Origin: an uncultured Pedobacter sp.
GTDB lineage: Bacteria; Bacteroidota; Bacteroidia; Sphingobacteriales; Sphingobacteriaceae
Direction of reading: 5' to 3'
NCBI RefSeq assembly: GCF_946479715.1
Contig: NZ_CAMLHF010000003.1
Coordinates: 10,425-74,424 of the forward strand
DNA length: 64,000 bases
Made by a program: the position numbers and the translations under genes. The notes beneath the pieces are model-generated. The model made no database searches. It saw only the letters and a list, made by a program, of their open reading frames with translations, and was not told where the DNA came from. Of this stretch, positions 53,572 to 60,724 are shown in pieces; the stretch's first letter is position 1; each line of letters begins with the position of its first letter.

Positions 53572-55995
53572 ATGAAAAATAACACCTTTGGTAAAATATT
53601 TCTTGTTCTACTACTAAATCTTTGCTTTTTTAATGCATTCGCGCAAAGCTATACCATCAGTGGTCACGTTCAGTTCAATGATCAAGCTGCCGGTGGGGCC
53701 ACTGTGAGTCTTGTTCCCGGAGGTTTGAAGGCTGCTTGTGATGAACAGGGTAATTTTGAGTTTAAAACATTGGCAACCGGAGAATATGAGCTGCGCATCC
53801 GCTTTCTGGGTGCAAAGAACTACAATAAAAAGATTAGTGTAAATGGCAATGTTACCCTTGACATTGTTTTAACAGATGCAGATACCAGACAACTGGATGA
53901 AGTGAACGTACAGGATCGTGCTGAGCGAATGGCATCCGGCAATTTAAGGCAGGTTGAAGGGACTGCTATTTATGCCGGCAAAAAAACGGAAGTAGTTAAC
54001 GTTGGCAGCTTGAATGCGAATCTGGCAACCAACAACACCCGCCAGATCTATAGCCGCGTGGCGGGGATCAATATTATTGAGTACGACGGAGGCGGTCTGC
54101 AACTTGGTATAGGCGGACGCGGATTAAATCCAAGTCGTGTATCGAATTTTAACACACGCCAAAATGGGTATGATATTAGCGCTGATGCATTAGGCTATCC
54201 GGAAAGTTATTATACGCCACCGGCTGAAGCACTGGATAGGATAGAGATTATACGAGGTGCAGCCAGTCTGCAGTACGGGACGCAATTTGGTGGTCTGATA
54301 AATTTCCAGCTAAAAAAAGGCCCTGCAGATAAACCGATGGAAGTTACCAGTCGTCAGACCGCAGGTTCCTATGGATTTTTTAATTCCTTTAACAGTATTG
54401 GCGGCACGGTAAAAAAGCTGAATTATTATGCTTACTACCAATATAAGCGCGGTGATGGCTGGCGTCCAAACAGTGGTTTTAACCAAAATGGAGCATATCT
54501 GCATCTCGATTATCAGTTTACACCAAAACTGAAAGTAACGGGCGAGTATACTTACATGCATTATCTGGCGCAGTTGCCTGGCGGCTTAACTGATGATGAG
54601 TTTGAAGCCGACCCAAGTCAATCTAACCGTGCCAGAAACTGGTTTAAGGTAGATTGGAATTTGGCTAGCGTTACTCTTGATTATGAATTCAATGACCATA
54701 CTAAAATTAACTGGCGTAGTTATTATCTACATGGTAGCAGGCAGGCACTGGGTATATTAAGTTATATCAACAGGCCAGACCCGGGTGGTCAACGTGATTT
54801 ACTTGATGATACCTTTAAGAATTATGGCTCGGAGATACGTTTACTGCATCAGTATAAATTAGTAAACAATCAGCCCAGTACCTTTTTGGGGGGTGTTAGG
54901 GTTTATAAGGGACTGACCCTGCGTAATCAGGGGAATGCGGATGATGGCAGCGGCCCAACGTTTAAATACAGAGGGGACTTCCCGAGTGGTTCGGGGTATG
55001 AGTTTCCGGGAACAAATGTGGCGGTGTTTACAGAGAATATATTCCAGCTGACTGAAAAATGGAGCGTTACTCCGGGTGCGAGGTTCGAGTTTATTTCTAC
55101 TAAAGCAGATGGGTATTATGCTACTAAATCAAGTCCTTACGATGACTTTTATTACATCCAGAATTTCGAGAAGAAAACAAATAACCGGGCGTTCGTATTT
55201 TTCGGTTTGGGGACTTCTTATAAGCCGGTGCAGGGCATTGAGCTTTATGCCAATGCTTCGCAAAACTATCGCAGTGTAAATTTTAACGACATCAGGGTGG
55301 TCAATCCTAATGCCCGCGTCGATTCTACGTTGTCGGATGAAAAAGGATATACCATTGACGGTGGTATAAGGGGGAATGTAAACTCATGGATGCGTTATGA
55401 CCTGAGTTTGTTTTATCTGAAATACAACAAACGCATTGGTTCAGTAAATACAAAAAGCGCTGATAATCTGGAAAACTATCGTCTTAGGAAAAACATAGGA
55501 GATAGTCGTAATATAGGTTTTGAGAGTTTAATAGAAGGCGATTTGTTGAAGGCTTTCAGTAAAGGAACAAGTAAATACAAACTCAGCGTTTATACCAATT
55601 TTGCATTGATAGATGCGAGATATATCACCAGTTTAGACCCATCGGTGCGAAAGGATAATCTGGTTGAATTTGTTCCGCCTATTTTATTTCGAACAGGTAT
55701 TTCTTTTGGGAATAAACTTTTTGATGTTGCTTACCAGTTTTCACATGTTGGTAAACAGTATTCTGATGCGACCAATGCTGAAAAATCGGACAGGGCAATT
55801 GATGGGGTAGTACCTGCTTATCAGGTAATGGATCTGAGTGCAACCTACAGATGGAAGTTGTTTACCTTATCTGGAAGTATCAATAATCTGATGGATGAGA
55901 AGTATTTTACCCGTAGGGCAGATGGTTATCCGGGGCCGGGTATTTTGCCGTCTGATAACAGGACGTTTTATTTGACGCTGCAGGTTAAGTTGTAA
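53572..55995 (+). CDS. TonB-dependent receptor (FecA-like)
   Basis: The 807-residue protein has a signal peptide (IFLVLLLNLCFFNAFAQ), a carboxypeptidase-regulatory-like domain (YTISGHVQFNDQAAGGATVSLVP ... EYELRIRFLGAKNY), a plug (TRQIYSRVAGINIIEYDGGGLQLGIGGRGLNPSRVSNFNTRQNGYDI, EALDRIEIIRGAASLQYGTQFGGLINFQLK) and a barrel ending FYLTLQVKL. The plug resembles iron(III)-dicitrate receptors. It is the last gene of the imelysin operon, 2 bases after the HTTM gene. Likely cargo: ferric chelate or haem. Confidence 0.92.
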   Translation: MKNNTFGKIFLVLLLNLCFFNAFAQSYTISGHVQFNDQAAGGATVSLVPGGLKAACDEQGNFEFKTLATGEYELRIRFLGAKNYNKKISVNGNVTLDIVLTDADTRQLDEVNVQDRAERMASGNLRQVEGTAIYAGKKTEVVNVGSLNANLATNNTRQIYSRVAGINIIEYDGGGLQLGIGGRGLNPSRVSNFNTRQNGYDISADALGYPESYYTPPAEALDRIEIIRGAASLQYGTQFGGLINFQLKKGPADKPMEVTSRQTAGSYGFFNSFNSIGGTVKKLNYYAYYQYKRGDGWRPNSGFNQNGAYLHLDYQFTPKLKVTGEYTYMHYLAQLPGGLTDDEFEADPSQSNRARNWFKVDWNLASVTLDYEFNDHTKINWRSYYLHGSRQALGILSYINRPDPGGQRDLLDDTFKNYGSEIRLLHQYKLVNNQPSTFLGGVRVYKGLTLRNQGNADDGSGPTFKYRGDFPSGSGYEFPGTNVAVFTENIFQLTEKWSVTPGARFEFISTKADGYYATKSSPYDDFYYIQNFEKKTNNRAFVFFGLGTSYKPVQGIELYANASQNYRSVNFNDIRVVNPNARVDSTLSDEKGYTIDGGIRGNVNSWMRYDLSLFYLKYNKRIGSVNTKSADNLENYRLRKNIGDSRNIGFESLIEGDLLKAFSKGTSKYKLSVYTNFALIDARYITSLDPSVRKDNLVEFVPPILFRTGISFGNKLFDVAYQFSHVGKQYSDATNAEKSDRAIDGVVPAYQVMDLSATYRWKLFTLSGSINNLMDEKYFTRRADGYPGPGILPSDNRTFYLTLQVKL

Positions 55996-56019
55996 AGAGG
56001 GGGTGTAGAGTGGCCGCCA

Positions 56020-56049
56020 TCGTCATCTCGACGATAGGAGAGATGACAG
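56020..56049. repeat. Short copy of the palindromic repeat
   Basis: GTCATCTC-gacgatagga-GAGATGAC (56022-56047) is a shortened version of the element at 16025: one 20-base arm is kept and the inner part deleted. A repeat-like fragment (gatgacg) follows at about 56056. Confidence 0.8.
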
Positions 56050-56075
56050 GAAGAATGACGAAGTGTAAATACAAC

Positions 56076-56756
56076 TTATAGAGTGTTGGCCATCGCTATT
56101 TTTTTATTGATATTATTAAAATACGCTGTATAATGCAAAAGTGCCGGATCAATCCAACTGATTATATCATGAATGTTATTCATTGCTTGTGTTGCAGGAC
56201 TAAAATCTATTGTTGTGCCATTAAAGCAAATGGGCTCGTTATGATAAATCCTGTTCCTAAACTCCCTTATTTTTTTAAGAGTATCTGAAATTTGGCTCCT
56301 GTTGATATAACTTGGCTTATGGGGGAAAGCCTGAATGGGTGCGCCTGCCATTAATCTGTAATTGTGATTGTCGAAAAGTGCAGACCAAAATCCAAAAGTC
56401 TGTTCCGAAACAATACGTCCGGAAGTAATCGTCAATCTACGTTGTAACAATTTGTTTTGTGCTGTGACCACACAGTTCTTTAAATAAAACCTGGAGCCCA
56501 TTAAAGATCCATGATTCATAAAACCTACAGTCTGAGTCTGCAACCAGTCTGCATCCCCGTAATAAGAAGCAATGTGATTGTTCAAGGCATTACGCAGAAA
56601 TATTTCAAATAAATTTAACAAAGGATAAAATGCCTGAGCTACTCTGAGGTTGATTTTATAGAGCTTTTGTGCCTTATTCTTAGAACCACCGCAGGCACGC
56701 AAAAAACGGCTTAGTCGAGCTTGAGAAACATAATATTCCAATTTTGAGTATTCCAA
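56076..56756 (-). CDS. Abi-like HEPN-domain protein (AbiD/AbiF family)
   Basis: The 226-residue protein carries the Abi_2-type motif LLNLFEIFLRNALNNHI (about 47-61) and a HEPN RNase motif R-x4-H in KKIREFRNRIYHNEPI (R167 to H172). Such proteins act as RNA-cleaving toxins in phage abortive infection. The only in-frame start is TTG (56756), since no ATG occurs before residue 80. A small RNA gene runs divergently 45 bases away. Phage defence is inferred from the family. Confidence 0.78.
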   Translation of the reverse strand: MEYSKLEYYVSQARLSRFLRACGGSKNKAQKLYKINLRVAQAFYPLLNLFEIFLRNALNNHIASYYGDADWLQTQTVGFMNHGSLMGSRFYLKNCVVTAQNKLLQRRLTITSGRIVSEQTFGFWSALFDNHNYRLMAGAPIQAFPHKPSYINRSQISDTLKKIREFRNRIYHNEPICFNGTTIDFSPATQAMNNIHDIISWIDPALLHYTAYFNNINKKIAMANTL

Positions 56757-56788
56757 TTTTATTGCTTTTATTTAATTTTTTATTTGTT

Positions 56789-56796
56789 TATCTTTG
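56789..56796 (+). promoter_or_regulatory. -7 box of the small RNA divergent from the HEPN gene
   Basis: TATCTTTG is an exact TAnnTTTG match. No TTG exists at the ideal spacing; one is at 24 bases. A transcript would start near 56801. Confidence 0.55.
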
Positions 56797-56800
56797 TGAC

Positions 56801-56884
56801 GTTATGCTTAGTCAAGCCTCTTCCTGCAAGGAACGTAACTAAGTAAAAGTTTTAGCCTCGGCCGCGTCCGAGGCTTATTTTTTT
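56801..56884 (+). ncRNA. Small structured RNA adjacent to the HEPN gene (AbiF-RNA candidate)
   Basis: An unannotated segment of about 84 nt holds CTTAGT (56807-56812) pairing with ACTAAG (56838-56843) around an inner hairpin TTCC-tgcaa-GGAA (56821-56833). It ends in a terminator stem AGCCTCGG (56854-56861)/CCGAGGCT (56868-56875) and a T-run to 56884. AAGCCTC at 56814-56820 is also complementary to the terminator's right arm, so a pseudoknot or alternative fold is possible. Structured RNAs next to abiF-like genes are a known pairing. No ORF is apparent. Assignment to that family is inference. Confidence 0.6.
56854..56884 (+). terminator. Rho-independent terminator of the small RNA
   Basis: An 8-bp GC-rich stem with a 6-base loop is followed by TTATTTTTTT. 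It closes the small RNA transcript. Confidence 0.8.
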
Positions 56885-57151
56885 CAGGTCTTTCTCTTTA
56901 AATTCCTTAAGAATTCATACAAAACGAACTTATATATTTTGACTCATTTGAGCCAAATAATTGAGGGGATATTTTAATAAGAAATGACAGATTGGTTTTT
57001 AAACGTTCTGCTAAAGCGCTCGTCATCTCGACGATAGGAGAGATGACGGGGAAAATAGCGTTCTGTAGCTTCATTCTTCAATTGGTCACATATTTTCGGG
57101 GTTCCGTCACATTTGTTTAAGGCATGTTTTCTCAAGTACTATTATTGCGAT
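56885..57151. other. Intergenic region with one short repeat copy
   Basis: No gene is seen between the small RNA terminator and the esterase start. It contains the repeat at 57021-57048 and CACATTTG (57107-57114), a one-mismatch -7 box likely serving the esterase. Confidence 0.5.
57021..57048. repeat. Short copy of the palindromic repeat
   Basis: CGTCATCTC-gacgatagga-GAGATGACG has the same arm and the same deletion junction as the copy at 56020, about 1 kb away, flanking the HEPN/small RNA pair. Confidence 0.8.
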
Positions 57152-58354
57152 ATGAGAACGCTAATTTTAACCATCGGACTGTTTGTAAGTTCAACATTTT
57201 CCTTAGTCGCCCAAACTAAGAAGTTACTGATTTTAGGCTTTCGGGACAGCCTCTATTCTAAGATACTGGGCGAAAAGCGAGAACTTCTTGTCCATCTTCC
57301 AGATACACCACCGGATGAATTTGCGCCGGATCAGAAGTATCCTGTTATTTATGTGCTTGACGCTGGGTCATACTTTCAAACGATAGCTGCAATTTCTGAA
57401 AGTAAAAGTGGGGGAAGCGGGAACTTTTCGAGCCCAAAGGTCATCGTTGTGGGTATAGTGAATACTGACCGGATGAGAGATTTGAGTCCTACACACTGGC
57501 CGAATCCTCCTCTTGTTCCCGCTGGCATGGCAGCCAGTTCAGGTGGTGGTGAAAAGTTTCTTGAGTTTATAGAAAAAGAACTCATTCCACATATAGATTC
57601 CATTTGTCCGGCAGCTCCCCATCGCACCATAATTGGCCATTCACTTGGAGGTTTAGCCGCTGTCAATGCATTACTGAATCATAAGGGATTGTTCCAGAAC
57701 CATGTTGTTCTTGATCCGACGACCTGGTGGGAAAAGGAAAACTGGATCAATTCGGTAAAAAGCAAACTTACCCTTGCTGATTATTCTAATACGAGTGTTT
57801 TTCTTGCTATTGCACATTCAGTGGACAAAAGCTTGTCGATTGAAGCGTTAAAAACGGATACTAATATTGCCACGTTGCCTATGCGCTCTGAACTGAATTT
57901 TGACCAGTATGTTAAATCAATAACAGCTGCGCATCCATTGATCTATAAATCAAAGTATTACCCTGATTATAATCATGGAGGGGTCGCTTTGCCCGGTATT
58001 ATTGATGCCATGGGTTTTATTTATGATTTTTATGGGATCAGTTTTCCTTTCCCGGGGTTCTTTGCTCCAGATTACAGTGAGGATGGCAAACTGGCAGCGC
58101 ATTACGAGATGGTTAGTAAGAGATTAGGGTATAAAGTTGCTCCTCCAGGGGAATTGGTAAATGCGGTGGCTCATGAACTGATGGGGTCTAAGCAATTTGA
58201 CAGAGCAAAGAAGTATCTTGATTTGAATTTGAAAAATTATCCGAATAGTTATAAATCTTATGAGGCAATGGGTGATTATTATAAGAATTTGGGCAAGAAG
58301 GAGTTGTCAGATGGTTTTTATAAAAAGGCTGGGGGGATGAAAGGGACGGGATAA
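57152..58354 (+). CDS. Secreted Fes/esterase D-like hydrolase with C-terminal TPR
   Basis: From ATG 57152 (MRTLILTIGLFVSSTFSLVAQ signal peptide) the protein has 400 residues. The alpha/beta-hydrolase fold shows YPVIYVLDAG, IIGHSLGGLAAV with nucleophile S164, and a His in DYNHGGVALPG. The C-terminal 70 residues look TPR-like (FDRAKKYLDLNLKNYPNSYKSYEAMGDYYKNLGKKELSDGFYKKAG). Related esterases cut ferric siderophores (Fes/IroE), which would suit the iron cluster upstream, but ordinary ester substrates are equally possible. An upstream TTG start was rejected because it would break the signal peptide. Confidence 0.85.
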   Translation: MRTLILTIGLFVSSTFSLVAQTKKLLILGFRDSLYSKILGEKRELLVHLPDTPPDEFAPDQKYPVIYVLDAGSYFQTIAAISESKSGGSGNFSSPKVIVVGIVNTDRMRDLSPTHWPNPPLVPAGMAASSGGGEKFLEFIEKELIPHIDSICPAAPHRTIIGHSLGGLAAVNALLNHKGLFQNHVVLDPTTWWEKENWINSVKSKLTLADYSNTSVFLAIAHSVDKSLSIEALKTDTNIATLPMRSELNFDQYVKSITAAHPLIYKSKYYPDYNHGGVALPGIIDAMGFIYDFYGISFPFPGFFAPDYSEDGKLAAHYEMVSKRLGYKVAPPGELVNAVAHELMGSKQFDRAKKYLDLNLKNYPNSYKSYEAMGDYYKNLGKKELSDGFYKKAGGMKGTG

Positions 58355-58385
58355 ACAAGAGATCTCTCCTGACGTCGAGATCAAG
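58355..58385. repeat. Partial copy of the palindromic repeat
   Basis: ACAAGAGATCTCTCCTGACG and the following CGAGAT match the right arm of the element at 16025 with changes. It fills the space between the esterase stop and the convergent HxlR gene. Confidence 0.65.
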
Positions 58386-58393
58386 AGGGCATG

Positions 58394-58753
58394 TCAGGAT
58401 GTTGGGATAGTTTCCAAAACGGTTTTTAACTGAGGAGCGAATTCCAATCCCCATTTATCAACAGCAGAGATTAGAGGGAGAAGGGATTTCCCGGTTTCGC
58501 TGAGGTGGTATTCCACGCGTAAAGGAACTTCAGCGTAGCTTGTCTTTCCAATCATTCCATGAAATTCGAGCTCCTTCAGTTGTTGCTGTAATACGCGTCT
58601 GGTGATGCCCGTTATTGCGTTTAGGAGATCTCTTGGGCGGGTTTTCCCTTTTGAAATTTCATCGAGTATACAAAATTTCCATTTAGAACCTACAACTTCC
58701 ATGGCTACAATAAGGCCGCAGTTATAATCGATGGGAATTTTTCGCTGATACAT
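58394..58753 (-). CDS. HxlR-family transcriptional regulator
   Basis: From ATG 58753 (MYQRKIPIDYNCGL) the protein has 119 residues. The winged HTH is typical: YNCGLIVAMEVVGSKWKFCILDEISKGKTRPRDLLNAITGITRRVLQQQLKELEFHGMIGKTSYAEVPLRVEYHLSETGKSLLPLI. The conserved N-terminal Cys is C13, a redox-sensing residue in relatives such as YodB. It is divergent from an NAD(P)H quinone oxidoreductase, which suggests repression of that gene until quinone or aldehyde stress. Confidence 0.9.
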   Translation of the reverse strand: MYQRKIPIDYNCGLIVAMEVVGSKWKFCILDEISKGKTRPRDLLNAITGITRRVLQQQLKELEFHGMIGKTSYAEVPLRVEYHLSETGKSLLPLISAVDKWGLEFAPQLKTVLETIPTS

Positions 58754-58771
58754 ATGAGTTTCTTTAAAATT

Positions 58772-58779
58772 CAAAAGTA
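58772..58779 (-). promoter_or_regulatory. -7 box of the hxlR gene
   Basis: TACTTTTG on the minus strand matches TAnnTTTG exactly, 18 bases before the ATG. Confidence 0.45.
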
Positions 58780-58911
58780 CTAAACTGATGGTTTAAGTCA
58801 ATAGGGATTAACTTATCACTAAGGTATTAATTAACCCCATATTTCAGCAGTGCTTTATAAACCTGATCTTTGTATCGCAAATTTAAACGCATAACTCTTA
58901 ATAATTATAGC

Positions 58912-59442
58912 ATGAAGACTTTGGTGATTGTGATACATCCGGATCTCGAAAATTCGGTAATCAACAAGCGATGGATTGAAGAATTAAATAAGTATCCTGA
59001 AAAGTATACCATACATGATCTGCACGCCCTTTATCCGGATGAGCAAATTGACGTTGCGCATGAACAGGAAGTGGTTGCAGCACACGATAAAATCATATTT
59101 CAGTTTCCTTTTTACTGGTTTAATTGTCCGCCGTTTTTAAAAAGATGGCTGGATCTGGTATTAACCTATGGTTGGGCATATGGCAAAGGCAGCGGGTACA
59201 AGCTAGCCGGTAAGAAAATAGCTTTGAGTATTGCTGCGGGTATAAATGAAGAGGATTACCGTTCGGGAGGAAGGTATAAATATACACTGAAGCAACTCAC
59301 CGCTCCGTTTGAGATAACGTTTGATTATACCAAGGCAGATTACAAGCCACTTTTTGCTTTTTACGGAGCGGAGCATGATGCAACTGAAGCAAGAATTGAA
59401 GAGAGTGCGAAGGATTATATTTCTTTTTTGGGGGAAATGTAA
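58912..59442 (+). CDS. NAD(P)H-dependent quinone oxidoreductase (flavodoxin-like)
   Basis: From ATG 58912 the protein has 176 residues. It is a KefF/MdaB-like flavodoxin fold (KTLVIVIHPDLENSVINKRWIEEL, HDKIIFQFPFYWFNCPPFLKRWLDLVLTYGWAYGKGSGYKLAGKKI). It reduces quinones or azo compounds with two electrons using FMN or FAD. The divergent HxlR gene is its likely regulator. Confidence 0.88.
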   Translation: MKTLVIVIHPDLENSVINKRWIEELNKYPEKYTIHDLHALYPDEQIDVAHEQEVVAAHDKIIFQFPFYWFNCPPFLKRWLDLVLTYGWAYGKGSGYKLAGKKIALSIAAGINEEDYRSGGRYKYTLKQLTAPFEITFDYTKADYKPLFAFYGAEHDATEARIEESAKDYISFLGEM

Positions 59443-59456
59443 AAAAGTGCTGTTGC

Positions 59457-59487
59457 TTGACTTTAAGTCTGATATTGTGTATTTTTG
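59457..59487 (+). promoter_or_regulatory. Promoter of the toxin-antitoxin pair
   Basis: TTG (59457-59459) and TATTTTTG (59480-59487) with a 20-base spacer lie just before the antitoxin ATG at 59506. Confidence 0.55.
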
Positions 59488-59505
59488 ATTAATAACTCAG
59501 CAATT

Positions 59506-59745
59506 ATGGCCGCTACAGCAATTAGGGACAGACTATATGATTATATCCGTTATGCCGATGAAAAGAAGGTGAAAGCGATATATACAATGGTTGAAGAAGA
59601 AATTAATGAGCAGATTAATTTATGGGAAGACAAAGATTTTCTAAAGGAAATTGATATGCGTCTTGATGAGTATGAGTCAGGCAATGTTAAAACTTCGACT
59701 TGGGAAGAGGTAAAACAGAAGGCTAAATTGGCAGTGAAGGGTTAA
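59506..59745 (+). CDS. Type II antitoxin (addiction module)
   Basis: From ATG 59506 (MAATAIRDRLYDYIRYADEKKVKAIYTMVEEEIN) the protein has 79 residues. It is charged and helical, with a C-terminal WEEVKQKAKLAVKG typical of proteins paired with ParE/RelE toxins in Bacteroidota. The stop overlaps the toxin ATG by one base (TAATG), so translation is coupled. No clear HTH or ribbon-helix-helix motif is seen. Confidence 0.75.
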   Translation: MAATAIRDRLYDYIRYADEKKVKAIYTMVEEEINEQINLWEDKDFLKEIDMRLDEYESGNVKTSTWEEVKQKAKLAVKG

Positions 59746-60044
59746 TGAGCTATAATATTAGTTTCCATCCTGCTGCTGAAAAGGAGTACATAGAAGCTTA
59801 TCAATGGTACGAAGAGCACTTAGAGGGGTTGGGCGATCGTTTTAGTCGGTCAGTTGAAAGACAGATTAAACTCATTTCCAAAAACCCACAGCACTATCAA
59901 ATTAAAAAGCGTAACTGTAGGGAAAGTAAAGTAGACGTTTTTCCATATATTATTGTGTATAAGATTTATCAGAAAACCAACGATATTTTAATCGTAGCTG
60001 TATTTCACACAAGTAGGAAGCCGGGCAAAAAATATCGTAAATAG
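59745..60044 (+). CDS. RelE/ParE-family toxin
   Basis: The 99-residue protein has the ParE/RelE pattern SYNISFHPAAEKEYIEAYQWYEEHLEGLGDRFSRSVERQIKLISKNPQHYQIKKRNCRESKVDVFPYIIVYKIYQKTNDILIVAVFHTSRKPGKK. It would be a gyrase poison or ribosome-dependent RNase held in check by the antitoxin in front. The C-terminal HTSRKP is close to the usual active-site end. Confidence 0.88.
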   Translation: MSYNISFHPAAEKEYIEAYQWYEEHLEGLGDRFSRSVERQIKLISKNPQHYQIKKRNCRESKVDVFPYIIVYKIYQKTNDILIVAVFHTSRKPGKKYRK

Positions 60045-60047
60045 GGT

Positions 60048-60368
60048 TTATTTCAGGAGGTTTTCCGTTTTTGTAAGGAAATTGCCCAGGGCTTCTTTAA
60101 TGTCAATATCCATACGGTCGGCTAAAACGATGAGCCACCAGATGCTTTCGCCTAGTTTGTGTTCCAGTTCGGTATCTGTATTGGCTTTTGGCCAGCGCTG
60201 TTGTTGCGACATGGTATGGCGGCCAACCAATCCTGCATCGGTTAAAAACGCTAAGGCATCTTCTTCTACAGTCCATTCGGTACCGTGGTGAGAAAGCTCA
60301 AGTTCGTGATATTTTTTTCTAAGCGCTAATGCGCGTTCTATGATTTGGTCGAAACTATTGTTGTCCAT
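60048..60368 (-). CDS. MazG-like nucleotide pyrophosphohydrolase-type protein
   Basis: The 106-residue all-helical protein has TEWTVEEDALAFLTDAGLVGRHTMSQQQRWPKANTDTELEHKLGESIWWLIVLADRMDI. The EED and ELEHKLGE acidic helices suggest the MazG-like metal site. It may remove abnormal nucleotides; the substrate is unknown. It lies 3 bases from the converging toxin gene and 15 bases downstream of the SnoaL-like gene. Confidence 0.8.
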   Translation of the reverse strand: MDNNSFDQIIERALALRKKYHELELSHHGTEWTVEEDALAFLTDAGLVGRHTMSQQQRWPKANTDTELEHKLGESIWWLIVLADRMDIDIKEALGNFLTKTENLLK

Positions 60369-60383
60369 TTTCTTTTGAATTTT

Positions 60384-60716
60384 TTAAATTAAATCTGCTT
60401 TTACGGTTGCTATCTTTCCATCTTTAAAGATCATGTCGAATATGCCACTGGTTTTTCCCTCTGGAAATTCCCCTGTAAATTCTACCTCCAGATGCGCTTC
60501 GTTATTATTGATGTCCAGTTTTATCAATCGGGTGTGTGTATTGTAGCCGATAAAATAGCTTGTAAAATAATCTTTGATGCCAGCGTGTCCAATAAATTTT
60601 CTGCCAACAGAAGGATCGTCCAAAATAGCATCCGGGTTATATTTCTGCAGGTATTTATTTGTATCGAAAGCATTGCTCAGACTAATCCAGTCTGATATAA
60701 ATGATTTGATGTCCAT
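60384..60716 (-). CDS. SnoaL/NTF2-like protein
   Basis: The 110-residue protein has the NTF2-like fold pattern (FISDWISLSNAFDTNKYLQKYNPDAILDDPSVGRKFIGHAGIKDYFTSYFIGYNTHTRLIKLDINNNEAHLEVEFTGEFP). Such proteins bind or isomerise small molecules. It follows the AraC gene by 8 bases on the same strand and may belong to an AraC/SDR operon. Confidence 0.8.
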   Translation of the reverse strand: MDIKSFISDWISLSNAFDTNKYLQKYNPDAILDDPSVGRKFIGHAGIKDYFTSYFIGYNTHTRLIKLDINNNEAHLEVEFTGEFPEGKTSGIFDMIFKDGKIATVKADLI

Positions 60717-60724
60717 TACGTTTT

